Source of the DNA: Dasyornis broadbenti
Lineage: Eukaryota; Chordata; Aves; Passeriformes; Dasyornithidae
Length of the DNA: 64,000 bases
Assembly (NCBI GenBank): GCA_013397935.1
Contig: VZRN01000256.1
Span: forward strand, 496,001-560,000
Reading direction: 5' to 3'
Of this stretch, positions 1 through 11,800 are shown one piece after another. The notes under the pieces were generated by a model that was not told where the DNA came from, ran no database searches, and worked only from the letters and a program-made list of their open reading frames with translations. How positions within the stretch are numbered: position 1 is the first letter of the stretch; each line of letters opens with the position of its first letter. The translations under genes were made by a program, and so were the position numbers.

Positions 1-2767
1 GAAACCCTGGTTTTCCATAAGGTGACTGTGAGCAGGGTACAGAATACCTCTGCCCACTGATAATCAGCTGCAAGGAGAGAACTCCCAGCTGAGCAAGGCA
101 CTGCTGGACTCTAGCAGGCAGGGTGAAATTCCCCCAGGATTACATCCCAGTGACCTTGCACCTGCTTTCAACTGACCTGAGCCTCAGTTAATGTTCAGTG
201 TTGCTGTGAGGGCCTCCAAGGCAGGGAAGCATGTTGTCCAGTGAGGCAGGGCCAGGGCAGGGTTGCCCTGAGAAGAGTAGGGACAGATCAGGAATGACAT
301 GATTTTGGCCCGAGCAGTTGCAAAACCAGAATTTGCTCCAGGATCAGAGGGGAACAAGCTCATCCTGAGAGGGCAAGAGGGACGGGGCGGGAGAGTCATT
401 ATGTGTCTGGTAGAGCTTGTGTCCTGCTGTGATTGCAGACATTGCTCTGCTCTGCACTGAAAGAAATCTGTCAGAACTTCTGACATACAGTCTTTGATAT
501 AAAACCTGTTGAAAACTCTGCAGATAAAAAATGGGGGCAGTAGCCACAAGTCAAACAAAGCAACCACTGAGATGAATAAATGAGTAACTACAAAAGCTGA
601 CTCCCGAGACCCTTACCCATCACTCTGGTATTTATTTCCATAAGCACTGCTACTGCCACAGCAGGTGGCTGGCTCTGGTGTGCCTTTGCTTTGTAGTCAC
701 CTACAAGTGATAGTGGCATCTGCTTCTGGTGGTAGCTTAAACAGCACAAGGGCAAATGTCCTTTACTGGTGACTTTTGTGCATTCATGGATTGCTTCCTG
801 GAGTTGGGAAGCCAAAGAGATGTAAAGGCTGGCCCAGCTGCATATGGCTGCTGTCAAAAAGTGCAGCAGCAGCACTAGCACTGTGTCCTGAGGGTGTGGT
901 AGGAGTGTCTTTCCTCCAGGGTATGGCTGAAGCTCACGTCCTGCCTCAGATAACACCGTTTGACAGCTTCTCTTCCCCTTAAGGACCGCTGAAGCCTGTC
1001 TGCCCCTGGGGCTGCTGGAGCATAACCAGCCCAGTGGCAGGGCTGTCCCTGGAGCTTGGGAAGGAGCACTTCAGGACAAACCACCATCTGACTCTGGCAA
1101 GGAGCCTGGGAGCATGGAAATAGGGCCAGGTTAATGAAAGTGGGACTGGCCCCTTAAGAAGATCCCGTCCCTCATCTAATTACCTAAACATGGACTTTGT
1201 ATCAACTGTGCCTAAGAGAACATAAAAGCTCCATGTTTCAGGGTACCCACCAGCCTTCATCAACTGGGTTTTGGGGAAAATTTCACTTTAATTTTACGAC
1301 GTTTCTGGTGTTCTCCATGGCATTATCTGACGGGCAGATGATCTTGTGGCTGAGGGCTGCTCCTTTCTAAGCACTGTTCTTGTCCTCTGGTGTTGCTAGC
1401 AGCACATAAATCCAAATGCCAACGTGCAAGCATGGCTGAACACTTCTGTGCTCCTATCCCACCCCTGCTCTATAGCACTGTGTCATCCTACATCTGTAAG
1501 ATTTTAAAATATTAAGAAATTGGAATTTTCCCCACAACTAGAACTGGTCAGGAGGCAAACTCAAATACAGAGAATAAATAGAAGTTGATGAATGTGATGT
1601 GAATCACAGCTTCCCAAGAGGAATCTTCAACCTTCAAAAGCACTACAGCAGTGATTTTCCAGCATGGAGGGAGATTTACTTTAAAAGTCATATCCCTTTT
1701 TTGGCTTGTCTTTCCTTCCTGCCTCCGTCTTTATTTCTGACAGATGTTTGGGAGTTTGGCCATGTAAATAATCAATCTCAGGGCATTAGGAAAACATTAA
1801 TGCATAAACACAAACTTTAATATGCTTTAATATGCAGGGCAGAGTGTCCTGTTATTGTTTGTGCTGCTCCTAGGGCGTGTCTGCGATGGGGCTTTCTGCT
1901 CCTTCCCGGTCACTGATCCTTAATGTTGGTGTAGTTGTACAAAGCCCCCCATGTCCTGACTGCAACTTCTCATTGTCTTCCTTTTCAATATCCAACTTGC
2001 CTAATATCCTGTCAAATTCAGGAATGCCAAATCTTATAATCCTGCTGGTCTTAGAAGTGCTAATTTTCTGTACTTATTTCTCTGGAAGAAGAGGAGCAAA
2101 ACGAGGAGGGAAAAGGGGCTTCTGGATGCCTCGGGCTCTCACAGTGGGCTCTACAGTGGTAGTGCTCGCTGCCGAGTGGCAGGAGCTGCATCACAAAGCT
2201 GCTCTGCTGGGTAGCAGGAGCCACAGATCAACCCACAGCACCAAGATTTTAAGGGATGTAGAGGGAATTGTGGCAGTAAATCAGATACCGCCTATATGTT
2301 ACTTTCATGCAGAGTCAGGTGTAGCTTAGAGGAAGTGAGCTGGGCTCATGACTGCACTCCTGCTCGCTACAGAAATGAGCTGTGAGTGAGCAGCCCAAAG
2401 AGATTTTTTTTGTTTTATAACAAGCAGCAGAAGAAAGTGTTCCTTCATGAATTTCCCACTTATGTCACATTAACTGCTGCTGCTGGATGCCCTGGGACAC
2501 CAGAAGCACAAAAGTGTTCAGGAGGCAAACAGAAATTATTTCCAGGATGGTCCATGAGGGAGTGAAGCAGAAATGCAGACAGCCTCTGGCACAGGAAGTC
2601 CTGAATCCTCAGACTGCTGGCAGCTGGGGGAGTGTAACAGGGAAAAGACCACCACAGTGGGATGGCTCATCCCCTGCACGTGGGGTGAGGGCTGGGCTTG
2701 GGGCTGCTCTGCTGGCCCTCTTCTGCCTCCTGCCCCAACAAAGGCAGATCCAGGGCAAAACGGGCCC
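1..2767. other. 3' flank and probable 3' UTR of SLC22A2; no other gene seen
   Basis: Reading frames here are short, lack family motifs and have no exon-like boundaries, so I see no further gene. The 3' UTR of the minus-strand transporter must occupy the right part. No AATAAA is visible on the minus strand close to the stop. ATTAAA-type hexamers occur on the minus strand near 1815 and 1826 (TTTAAT on the plus strand), which would give a 3' UTR of about 0.95 kb. That end is a guess. Confidence 0.4.
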
Positions 2768-2834
2768 TTACTTGGGGGCAGCTTCGGAAGTCAGAACGCA
2801 AAGATAAATGTTTTTTTCTTTACTTCTCTTCTGC
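2768..2834 (-). CDS. SLC22A2: SLC22A2 coding exon 11 (C-terminus)
   Basis: This 67-base coding part encodes QKRSKEKNIYLCVLTSEAAP plus a final lysine and TAA. It follows a CCACAG acceptor, and its first base completes the arginine codon from exon 10. The basic segment followed by IYL matches the cytoplasmic tail of OCT1/OCT2, and TSE recalls OCT1. Confidence 0.88.
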
Positions 2835-5800
2835 CTGTGGAAGGAAAGGGGAAAAGACACATGATGCTCCTGGTGCCTAACAGCATGATCCACAAAATAA
2901 TCCATATTCTTACATTCATTCAATAAAACTAAGTTTAATTGATATTTTGTCGCAAGCAATTGTTCAAATGAGATTAGATTATTTTGAAGAGTAGCAGGAT
3001 AAAGAGTAAATTGGAGACTTTCTGTGGCCTCATTGCATCTGTGCTGCTGTCTGGAAATCACATCCCAATGGTGTCTTTAAAAACTTAAACTCTGGCATTT
3101 CCTACTGTAAAAACTCTTATTCTGAGTGTTTTCTAAAGTAACATCTGGGTGTGCGGTTGCATGTATTATTTTCCTAATGTTTCCTAGAGGCAAGCTCTCC
3201 CTGCTCTATGCTGTGCTACATTGGCATCTCTTTCTGGCTATGTTAGGTCCTTTTCTTACCACACCCAGTTTTGTTACCAGGCCAAGCATCTTTTGGCTTC
3301 ACAGGAGTTTAAATAAATTCAAGCAACCCTTCTAGTGTTTGTGGAGCTCTGCTTTCTCCCTGGAAGGTGCTCCAGAAGCTGTGGTTGAACCAAAAGGCAA
3401 AAGCACTGAAACCACAAGACATTCACTGCATTGCATCCCAAATTTAAAATTACATCTCAGCCAGCTTTGTCCTTATCAAGTGAGAGCATCCCTGGGGATA
3501 TCAACAGTCCCCTCACTGATCAATGCTTTTCAGATAGCCCATGGAACCACCCTCCACACCTTCTCCCAATGTCTGGCTCACACTTAAGGCATTTGTTTCA
3601 TGATTCCAGTCAGATCACACAGGAGAGCCCAGAGCCTGATATTGCTATCAGGGATGGATCACCCACCAGCCACCCACTGTATTTATACGGGTATAAAAAA
3701 GACCCAACAAACTCCCAGATATGTACAATAAATGGAGATTTTAAAGTAGATTTTGCAGATGTAAAGGGGAGTTGCTCTGCTCTAGAGGATGTTGCTTAAT
3801 GCCATACCTGTGCAGATTTTCAGCATCTTCTATGGTCTCAGGCAGAGCCTTTCCCTTCATTTCTGGTAGGAGCAAAACTAAGCCACTGTCGATTAGAACA
3901 ATCACAGCTGCGAGCACAGAACAAGGATCACAAAGGCATGACCATGCCTTGGTCATGCCCATATTTAATTCCGAGTCACTAATTAATGCCCCAATGACAG
4001 AATAAGGGTGCCTCAAAGTGATAATAACACTTTGGCTTTTTATCTATATGATTCTTATTTTTCAGAGTAATTGCTGACTTTTCAGGGGCTCATCTGAGTC
4101 CTGGAAAGCTGTCCTGGGGCACAGACCCAGAGGGAGCCTGGCTTCCTCGCTTCAGGCACACAGTGCAAAGGAAACAGGTTTTGCCACTGGTTTTCCAGCT
4201 GGCACGGGATTGAGGAGACACTGGCTAGCTGTCACCTCCACTTTTGCCAGATTAGGACGTTCCTACCAGTTCACCTGGCCAGTTTCACCTTCTGATTAGT
4301 TTTAGACCCATGTATGATCATACTGAGGGCAGATGGATCATGCTGGCACACAGGTTTGAATTTGTGCAGTTGCTGACACTCAAGGCAGCTCTATTTTAGG
4401 ACAGCAACGTTTACATTAGGGCTGACATGCTCCTTTGCCATCCTAAATTGCCAGGGCATCCTTAAGAGACTGGCCACCATGAGGTGGAGTGTAATATTTC
4501 TACAGGGAGACAAGGCTGTGCTGCTGGGACCTCAGGTCAGTTAACCACGCTGCCTGTGAGAGGGACAGAACCCAAAGTTATTCCTCCCTTGGGAAGGGCT
4601 CAGCAGGGGAAGTCAAAGCTTGAAAGGGCTGTCCCAGAAGCATGGGGTCTCCTTCACTGCAAAAGGGGCTCAGGGGTGACTTTGCTCCCACTTCCCAACA
4701 CCCAGATGGAACAGACTCACAGAGCTTTATCTTACACATGTACACATGTTTATGCATCTCTCCATGGTTTTGTTAAAGACAAGAAATCATCAGCAAACTA
4801 ATCCATCTCAGCTTTGGCCAACCACCCCGTCTTGCAGCTCTCTTACCAAAGATGACCAGGGGCAGTTCATGCCAGAGGTCTGCCAGTCTGTACACGAGGA
4901 AGGGCGTTATGATCCCACCGAGGTCACACAGGGATGAGCAGACCAGGACTCCCAGGTTCCTGCAGCGCAGATACAAATACACACACACACACAAATGGGC
5001 ATGGCACCAGCTCTACCTGGGGGTGCCTTGTCCAGCTCTGTACCCCAGTGCCCCGGCAGGACACCAAGAATTCACCCAGCCCTGCTGCCAGATGAGCAGG
5101 CCAGCACCTGTCCAGTGCATCCTCAGCTGTCAGCCAGCACAGCTCGGTCTTGGTCTGTCACAGAGAAACACCCAGTGCTTTTAGCTGCTGACAGAAGGTG
5201 GTGCACTTACCTGAGAAATGTTGGATACAGCTCAGGATTTACCAAGCATATAATTTCATAGCACATGGTAATTCCCATCCTGCCCAAGCACGCTGCAGTC
5301 ATTTTAAGCCAATAAAGAGCTGGAAAGACATTGTGCACATTGCAGTTGGAATACAAAATTATGGTTTTCTACTGCTCTTGACATAAACCAACATTAAATA
5401 TTTCATTTAAGGAAACAATAGTTTGCTCTCCAGAAAGGTCAAGTGGACAGTGCATGATAATGTTCTGTTCCACTCAATAAAAAATGTATAATACAATTGT
5501 CTTTTGATTCAAACGAATAACCAAGTCTTGAGACTTTGTTAGGTTGCTGTGACAGAGAGGAGAATTCAATGCTACAAAGTAGTTTGGGTTATTCTGTGCA
5601 TTAACCAAAAGCTTATGCAGGACAGCACTTTTTGCTTGCAATAAAACTCAACAGAGGGCAGCTGCATCATTTGGTGTTTGAAATCTGCTTATCAGCAAGG
5701 TACTCTGTAGTTTTCCACAGAGGCTTGTGATGGCTTTCAGGCTGGGACAAGTTTGTGTTTGCTTCTCCACCTCTCAGTGTGTTATCTATAATTGCTTTCA

Positions 5801-8800
5801 CACCTGGAGCTACAGAAGTCTTCTGCAAATAAATTAATATCCCAGCCCTGCACACAGAGTCAGCCCAGGACACCTCTGTCTGCTGCATGGGGTTTTAGAT
5901 CCCAAACTGTCCATGCCTGTCCCCAGGGTGATGTGCTCACCCAGGCACTGCTGTGCCCCATGCCCTGGCAGATGTGGGACCACAGGACTCCCCCTCCTGC
6001 ACTCCCCCAGCAGGGCCCAGTAGCCCCTTGCACAGCCACTGCACTCCCCAGTTGCTCCATAAAATGGGTTCTCATTGTCTGGGCACTTTGGGGTTTTTGC
6101 ATATAACACTTTTGTGTAACATTTTGTGTGTTTGTTCTTGTACCCCCAGCGAACTCATAGTTGTGTGGCACTGCTGTGTCTGTAGTTTCAGTCTGCTTGT
6201 ATTCCATAAAACAAAAGGAAAGAGATTTCATTTGGTGGCCCTTAAAAGACACACTGTTTTGAGGCAATGGCCTTGGAGCAAGTGCTCAGCTAAACCAAAG
6301 CCAAGTGTCTGTCACCATGATTGTTTGACATCCTACATTCATGGCAGCAGCACTGATGGCAGAAAGCACTTATGTACCCAGATATTGTTTAAGTGCGTGC
6401 ATGTGCCTAAACATTTTTCCTTTTTAGAAACAGTAAATGTGGGACTTTTGGATGAAACCCCTGAATTGTGCATTAAAACACAAAGTTTGGGCCAGATAAA
6501 ATTGTGGACCTAACATGGCATTCTTCATGACCTAGCACCTGCAGACTTACAATCTGATTGGATGCCATTTTGGAAATATAAATCACCCCACTTCTCCAGC
6601 CTCTCGGTAGTAGGTATAAATGCTGCTGCTGGAACATAAATTCACTTTTATGGTATTTGCCTGCACTGGGTCACAGTACTGACATGGGCCAGGATATCAG
6701 GGATTGTTTCCTATTTTCCAGGGCAACAATCAAGAGACAGGGAGAGAATTCCTTGACAGAAGAGGTTTGCACAACTCACTGTCTGGGAGGAATGCTGTAA
6801 CGAGGCAAGCAGCCCCGGTCATCATGCTGGCTGCAGCCCAGGTGTAGCGACGGCCGATTCGATCCAGCGTCAGCATGAGGATGAAGGCGGCTGGGAACTC
6901 GACAAGAGCAGAATAGAGGAAATCCAGATACATGTTCTCAGCAGCTGTTCCCATGTGCATGATGAGCCCCTGGTAAAGGACAGAGCTGGTGAACCTGGGC
7001 AGAGAAGAGGGTACAAATGAAGCCAACTTCCCTGGGAGAGAGTTTATGCAAAGAATTGAGATTTGCAGCTGGTCAGAAGCAAAATAGGCTTAAATCAATA
7101 ATGATGATTTAAAGGCACCAAATCACACACCTCCATTTGGGCTGTAAAAGCCTTCCCATCCTTACCAACTGTACATCAAAATGAATGTGTATTTTCTGAT
7201 CTGAGGTGTCCTGACCAGGTCTAGAAATGAAGGTTTCAACTTTTCTCCATCTTCATCTTCGGAGCTGAGATTCTGGGAACATAAGTGACAGGACAAGAAG
7301 TTACAGTGGGTGGAGGGGAAGGTGGTGGGCACTGCAATGAATATTTTCCTTTAGATTGATGGGAGGATGAGGGTTTTTATTTGCCAGTTAAGTAACTGAG
7401 AGCAAAACAACTTCTGCAGAGTACTTTGGGTAAAGGAAATATGAGAATTTATACAGACAATCTTCATTTGTGTAGCTGTGTATGGCATGAAGCAACATTA
7501 GAAAAGGTAATGAATGAGGATGTTCTGGAATTTAAAGTCATGAGATTTCCCAAGTATGTTCTGTGAGGGTCCTGGGCAGTACAAGAGAACTCAGTTGCCT
7601 TTGCTTTAGGAAACTGCAATGATTTCGACCACCAAAATGCTCTCTACTCTAAACCCAACACAATCTTAAACTCACAACATTATTTGTCTTGAGGCTGGCA
7701 CGTATGCAGCAAATGCAGTGCAGTCACCTGGAAAGAAAGAGGCAGTTTCTTCCTATTTCCCTTGGCGATGCGCTTTATAACTTCCACAGCTTTATCATTC
7801 TGCTTTTGAGCTATGAGCCATCTGGGAGACTCAGGCAGACACCTGCAACACACAAGCATGACTGCTACTAGGAAGAAAAATGTACATTACTGGTACCTGG
7901 AAAATGAAAATGGAACTGAGTTACTCAGGCTAGGAGCGTATGGTGCTTTGAGGATTCATGGGTGGAATTGAACTGGCAGCGGAGTGAACAGTGGCTGCTG
8001 GCAGTTGCAGTCTAATTTGTGCTCCACTTCAGTGGCAAGGTAGCCTGAATTTTTAAAATATTTTTTAAAATCTAAACCCAGTTTATTATAGTTTGGAAAC
8101 ACTAGTCTGAGATAAATTCTCTTGACAAGTTTTAGAAATAGATAATAGTCTGTGGATATAAAAAAGAACAGTTGTAAACCCGATCCTTAATTTCTACCAT
8201 GTTAAAAATAATCTTTCAAAGAAAGATCAAACAAAAACCACATCCCAGTTCTGTTCTCTGATCTAGTTATTTTCTAAGGAGCATTTTTAATCTTTTTTTT
8301 TTTTTTTTAAAAAGCATGCTGATTGCATTGGAAAAACCCGAACAACCAAAACCAATTATAATCAATGATTAGAAAAATCCCTTCTCACAGAAGCTCAAGT
8401 ACTGGTCAAGATATAACAACTTATTATTTTGTGATGTGTGGCAAGGAGTCCAAACACAAGCATTACACCATGTGGCAGGTAGCCCTTTGCTCTTAGGTGA
8501 GTCAGAGTAAACCTTTGGGCAGAGGGAATAGGAAAATGCCAAATCTCATCCAATATCTTCTTGGAAATCCTACATGTAGCACTACAGCCAATCTCTATGG
8601 AGAATTTTCAGCTCTCAGCCACCATCTCCTGGTATTGTCAGTGTGGTGTGGCACTGCTGGGAGCTGCAAGAGCAGGCACTTACCAATAGTAGAGCAGGAG
8701 AAAGAAACTGGGCAGTGTGACTGCAAGCTGGAGCCACCTCCAGTGTGGAAGGGCATAAGCCAGGGCAGTGAGGATGAGGAGTCCCAGGGTGAAGGCAAGT

Positions 8801-11800
8801 TGGTAAGTGATGCCTGCTGCCCTCCGGTAGTCTGAGCCAACAAATTCTGCAACTGCAAAGACAAGTCATATGAGCAAAATTAGATTGCTTTGGAGAGCCA
8901 GGGGAGCATAACTCCTGCCAGCTGCCATGTGTAGCCCCTGTGCTCAGCTGTGTCCTTGGGTCATGGCACATGGGCATGGGCTTGGATGGGAGAGCAGAGC
9001 TGGTCTCGGTCACAGGGCAAGTTGTGACCCTGGCCAGCTGGGGGCTTCACCCCTTCCTGTGAGGGTGTCAGGCCCTCACCCAGCACCACAGGGCAAAGGC
9101 TGCTTTCTTCAGCCCACTCCTTCAAGAACTAAATGGCAAAATATAATAGACAGATGTGACTTGTTTGCCTCCATCTCCCTCCTCCCATATGGCTTGGGAA
9201 CAGAGCCTCCCTGCCTGCCAAGCAGATGAAGCAACTCAGCAAAAGTCATTTTGGCACCAAGGCTGTGAAACACAAGCGTTGTCTTTCCCATCACTGCTTG
9301 CCGCCTTTCCCAGAAGGGTGCTACACATCCTCACAGTATTTTCAATTTGTTTGTGCCTCTAGACCTTGCCCTTCATTTTGGCATGTGCTCTCCACATATG
9401 AATATTTCCTAGTTTTCAGAGAGCTGCCTCCTAATTATTCCATTTATGCCTATGAGCTGGTGCAAGCTTGGTTCATAAGCACCTGCATTTAGGTGAAGAG
9501 GGGCAGTTTGGCAGTAAATAGCAGTGTCACTGTCTGCTCTTGTCACACACAGTGCTTTGGGAATCAGATGGCGCCAGTGGGGGTCAGCCCTGCTGCTAAA
9601 CAGGGGCTCCTGCCCAGAAGGTGTAACTGCAAGGTGCATAACTGAGGACGTAGCCTGTGAGCCAGCCTCCCTTGCTGACCAGCCCCTGGATCAGGCGGAA
9701 TGTCACCGTCCAGGTGTAGCTCGGTGCAAAGGCCATGAGAACCCCTGAAACCGCGTTGATGAGTACGGTGACCAGAAGGCAGAGCTTGCGCCCAAACCTG
9801 CAGAGGGAAGAAAAGAGAAGAGACAGGCTCAGCTCCTGGGAGGGTAGGGTGGCAAACCAAGGGGTTTGAAGAGGGTCTCTGTTCATTTTGAGTAGGAGTC
9901 TATATCTGCTCTTCCCTTTGCAGTATTTTCCATCCCTGTGGAAACTCAGGGAACTCCCCTGTCTTGTGTTTTCAGGTCATTGCTCACTTTTGGTTAATGA
10001 CTTAGCCAATGAATTCAAGATTGCTCTGATATGGCTCCCCTGCCGTATCTTTCAAAGATGCAGTAGTTTTTAAAGGGAATTTGTTTGCTAACTGTGATCT
10101 TTATATATTTTCTTATCAGCCTTGGCTGACTATTGAGCTTCTCTTGAATAGGGTTTTGCACATCCCTGTTATTTGTCATTCCCTTTATCACCATAACTCA
10201 CTGATAGTCAGAAATGGAAGGTTTCCAAAAGAAACAAACTTACTGGAACACTGGAAAGACATTTGTTTTCCATACTTCAGTTAGAACTATGAATTATAAA
10301 AGCCATTAAATTAGTCAATATCCACTAACAAAAATAGCACGATAATAAGTTCCAGCCAAAATGTGTCTTTTGTTCTCCACAGAAACATCAGGAGATATCC
10401 TCACTCAAACTTCTTCCTCTCATGAGCCTGATATACAGACATTTTTGACTTGGTTGAAAGTTCAGCTCAAGAGAGCCTCATCAGACCACATGTGAGACTT
10501 CTGGTTATGTTTTTACCCTAAGCACAATACATTTTGGTTATGGTGTTTTGTGTTGCTCTTGGGTGCTTGCAATGCAGGAGCAGCAGTGAGCTGGGGCAAG
10601 GTGGTGTGAGCAGAGTGAAGACCCCTTAACACTCTGACATGTATGTGTTTTATTTTAGGAGGAATTATATCCTACTCCCTCATGTCTTTTCATGTTTCTG
10701 CTTCACCATGAGCCTTTGTAAAAAGATCCTTCAGTATTTTGACACAGAGAGTGAGAGAGAGCATTTCGGATATAAATGGCTATGAGTTTGGAAGCTCTGG
10801 GTTTTGTTGGCTGTCACTGTCATACGGTGGCAAGAAATGCCTTTGCTAGTGAACATGATTACTTAATCCACCTCTGTGCTGGAAAGGTGATCTGAAGAGT
10901 GGTGTTTCTGATGCTCATGGAATCTGCTCACTGCTGTTTCATGTCCTGTTATGCCTGGATGAGTGTACATCACCATCCAAGCCTCAGTTCTGGGAAAAAG
11001 GATGGAATACTTTAATATTTACAAGATTAGTCAGAAAACAAGAACTTGGACCTAAGGGAAAGAGAGGATGGGGGGCAAGGGGTGACAAATGTTTCTGATA
11101 AAAAAAAAAAAAAAAATCTTCAAAAATGCATGTGAAGAAAAGCTGAACTTGTCATAAATCTGTCCACTTTTGTCCTTGAAATCAGACGGAGGACTGCATC
11201 CCAGGACTGAAGACTGGACGTAGGGTTTTTGTGTCACTGCTCTATAGTTATTTGATGTCTTTCACCTGAGAATGTCTTTTGCCATAGGTGTAGCCACACA
11301 CAAGATGTGACCACAAAGTGTTCCTTTAATAAATCACTATCTACTGATGGAAAAAATCCATTTAAGCAGAGATCTTATAAGAAAACTGGTCTGGTTCACT
11401 GGCAGTAAGGTAGTGGTTTAATAAGGACTGGAAAGCAGCCTGTCCAATCTGTGCATAGATTGCTTCTTCACCAGCAGATTTGTCTGCACAACCTAACTGA
11501 TGGTGTGTTTGCTTGCATTGAAACAAGGCAGCAGCGATCAATGAGACAAACACAGTTCCTTCCTAATTTTGTGACACTGTAGAAGAACAGCAGGGGATGG
11601 CCAGGCCCCTTACCATGGACCTTCCCCCTTGGAGGAATGGGACAGTGAAAAGAAGGGAACAATAGCAGTATCTGCTCAACAGAGACAATCTTGGGGCCAG
11701 TATTGGGAAGAAAAGGCTATTGAGAATACAAAGTAAAAAAAATTCAAGACAGACTGGATCTACAGAAGGATTGTTCACTCCCTGTTACCTTCACTTCTTC

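Noticed and set aside
1..2767. A third SLC22 gene (SLC22A1) left of SLC22A2
   Set aside because: None of the translated frames contains SLC22 motifs; if such a gene exists it lies outside the window.
5953..6513. A 186-codon open frame on the plus strand inside SLC22A2 intron 7
   Set aside because: It has no recognisable family, is antisense to the gene and overlaps two minus-strand frames; it is best explained by chance.
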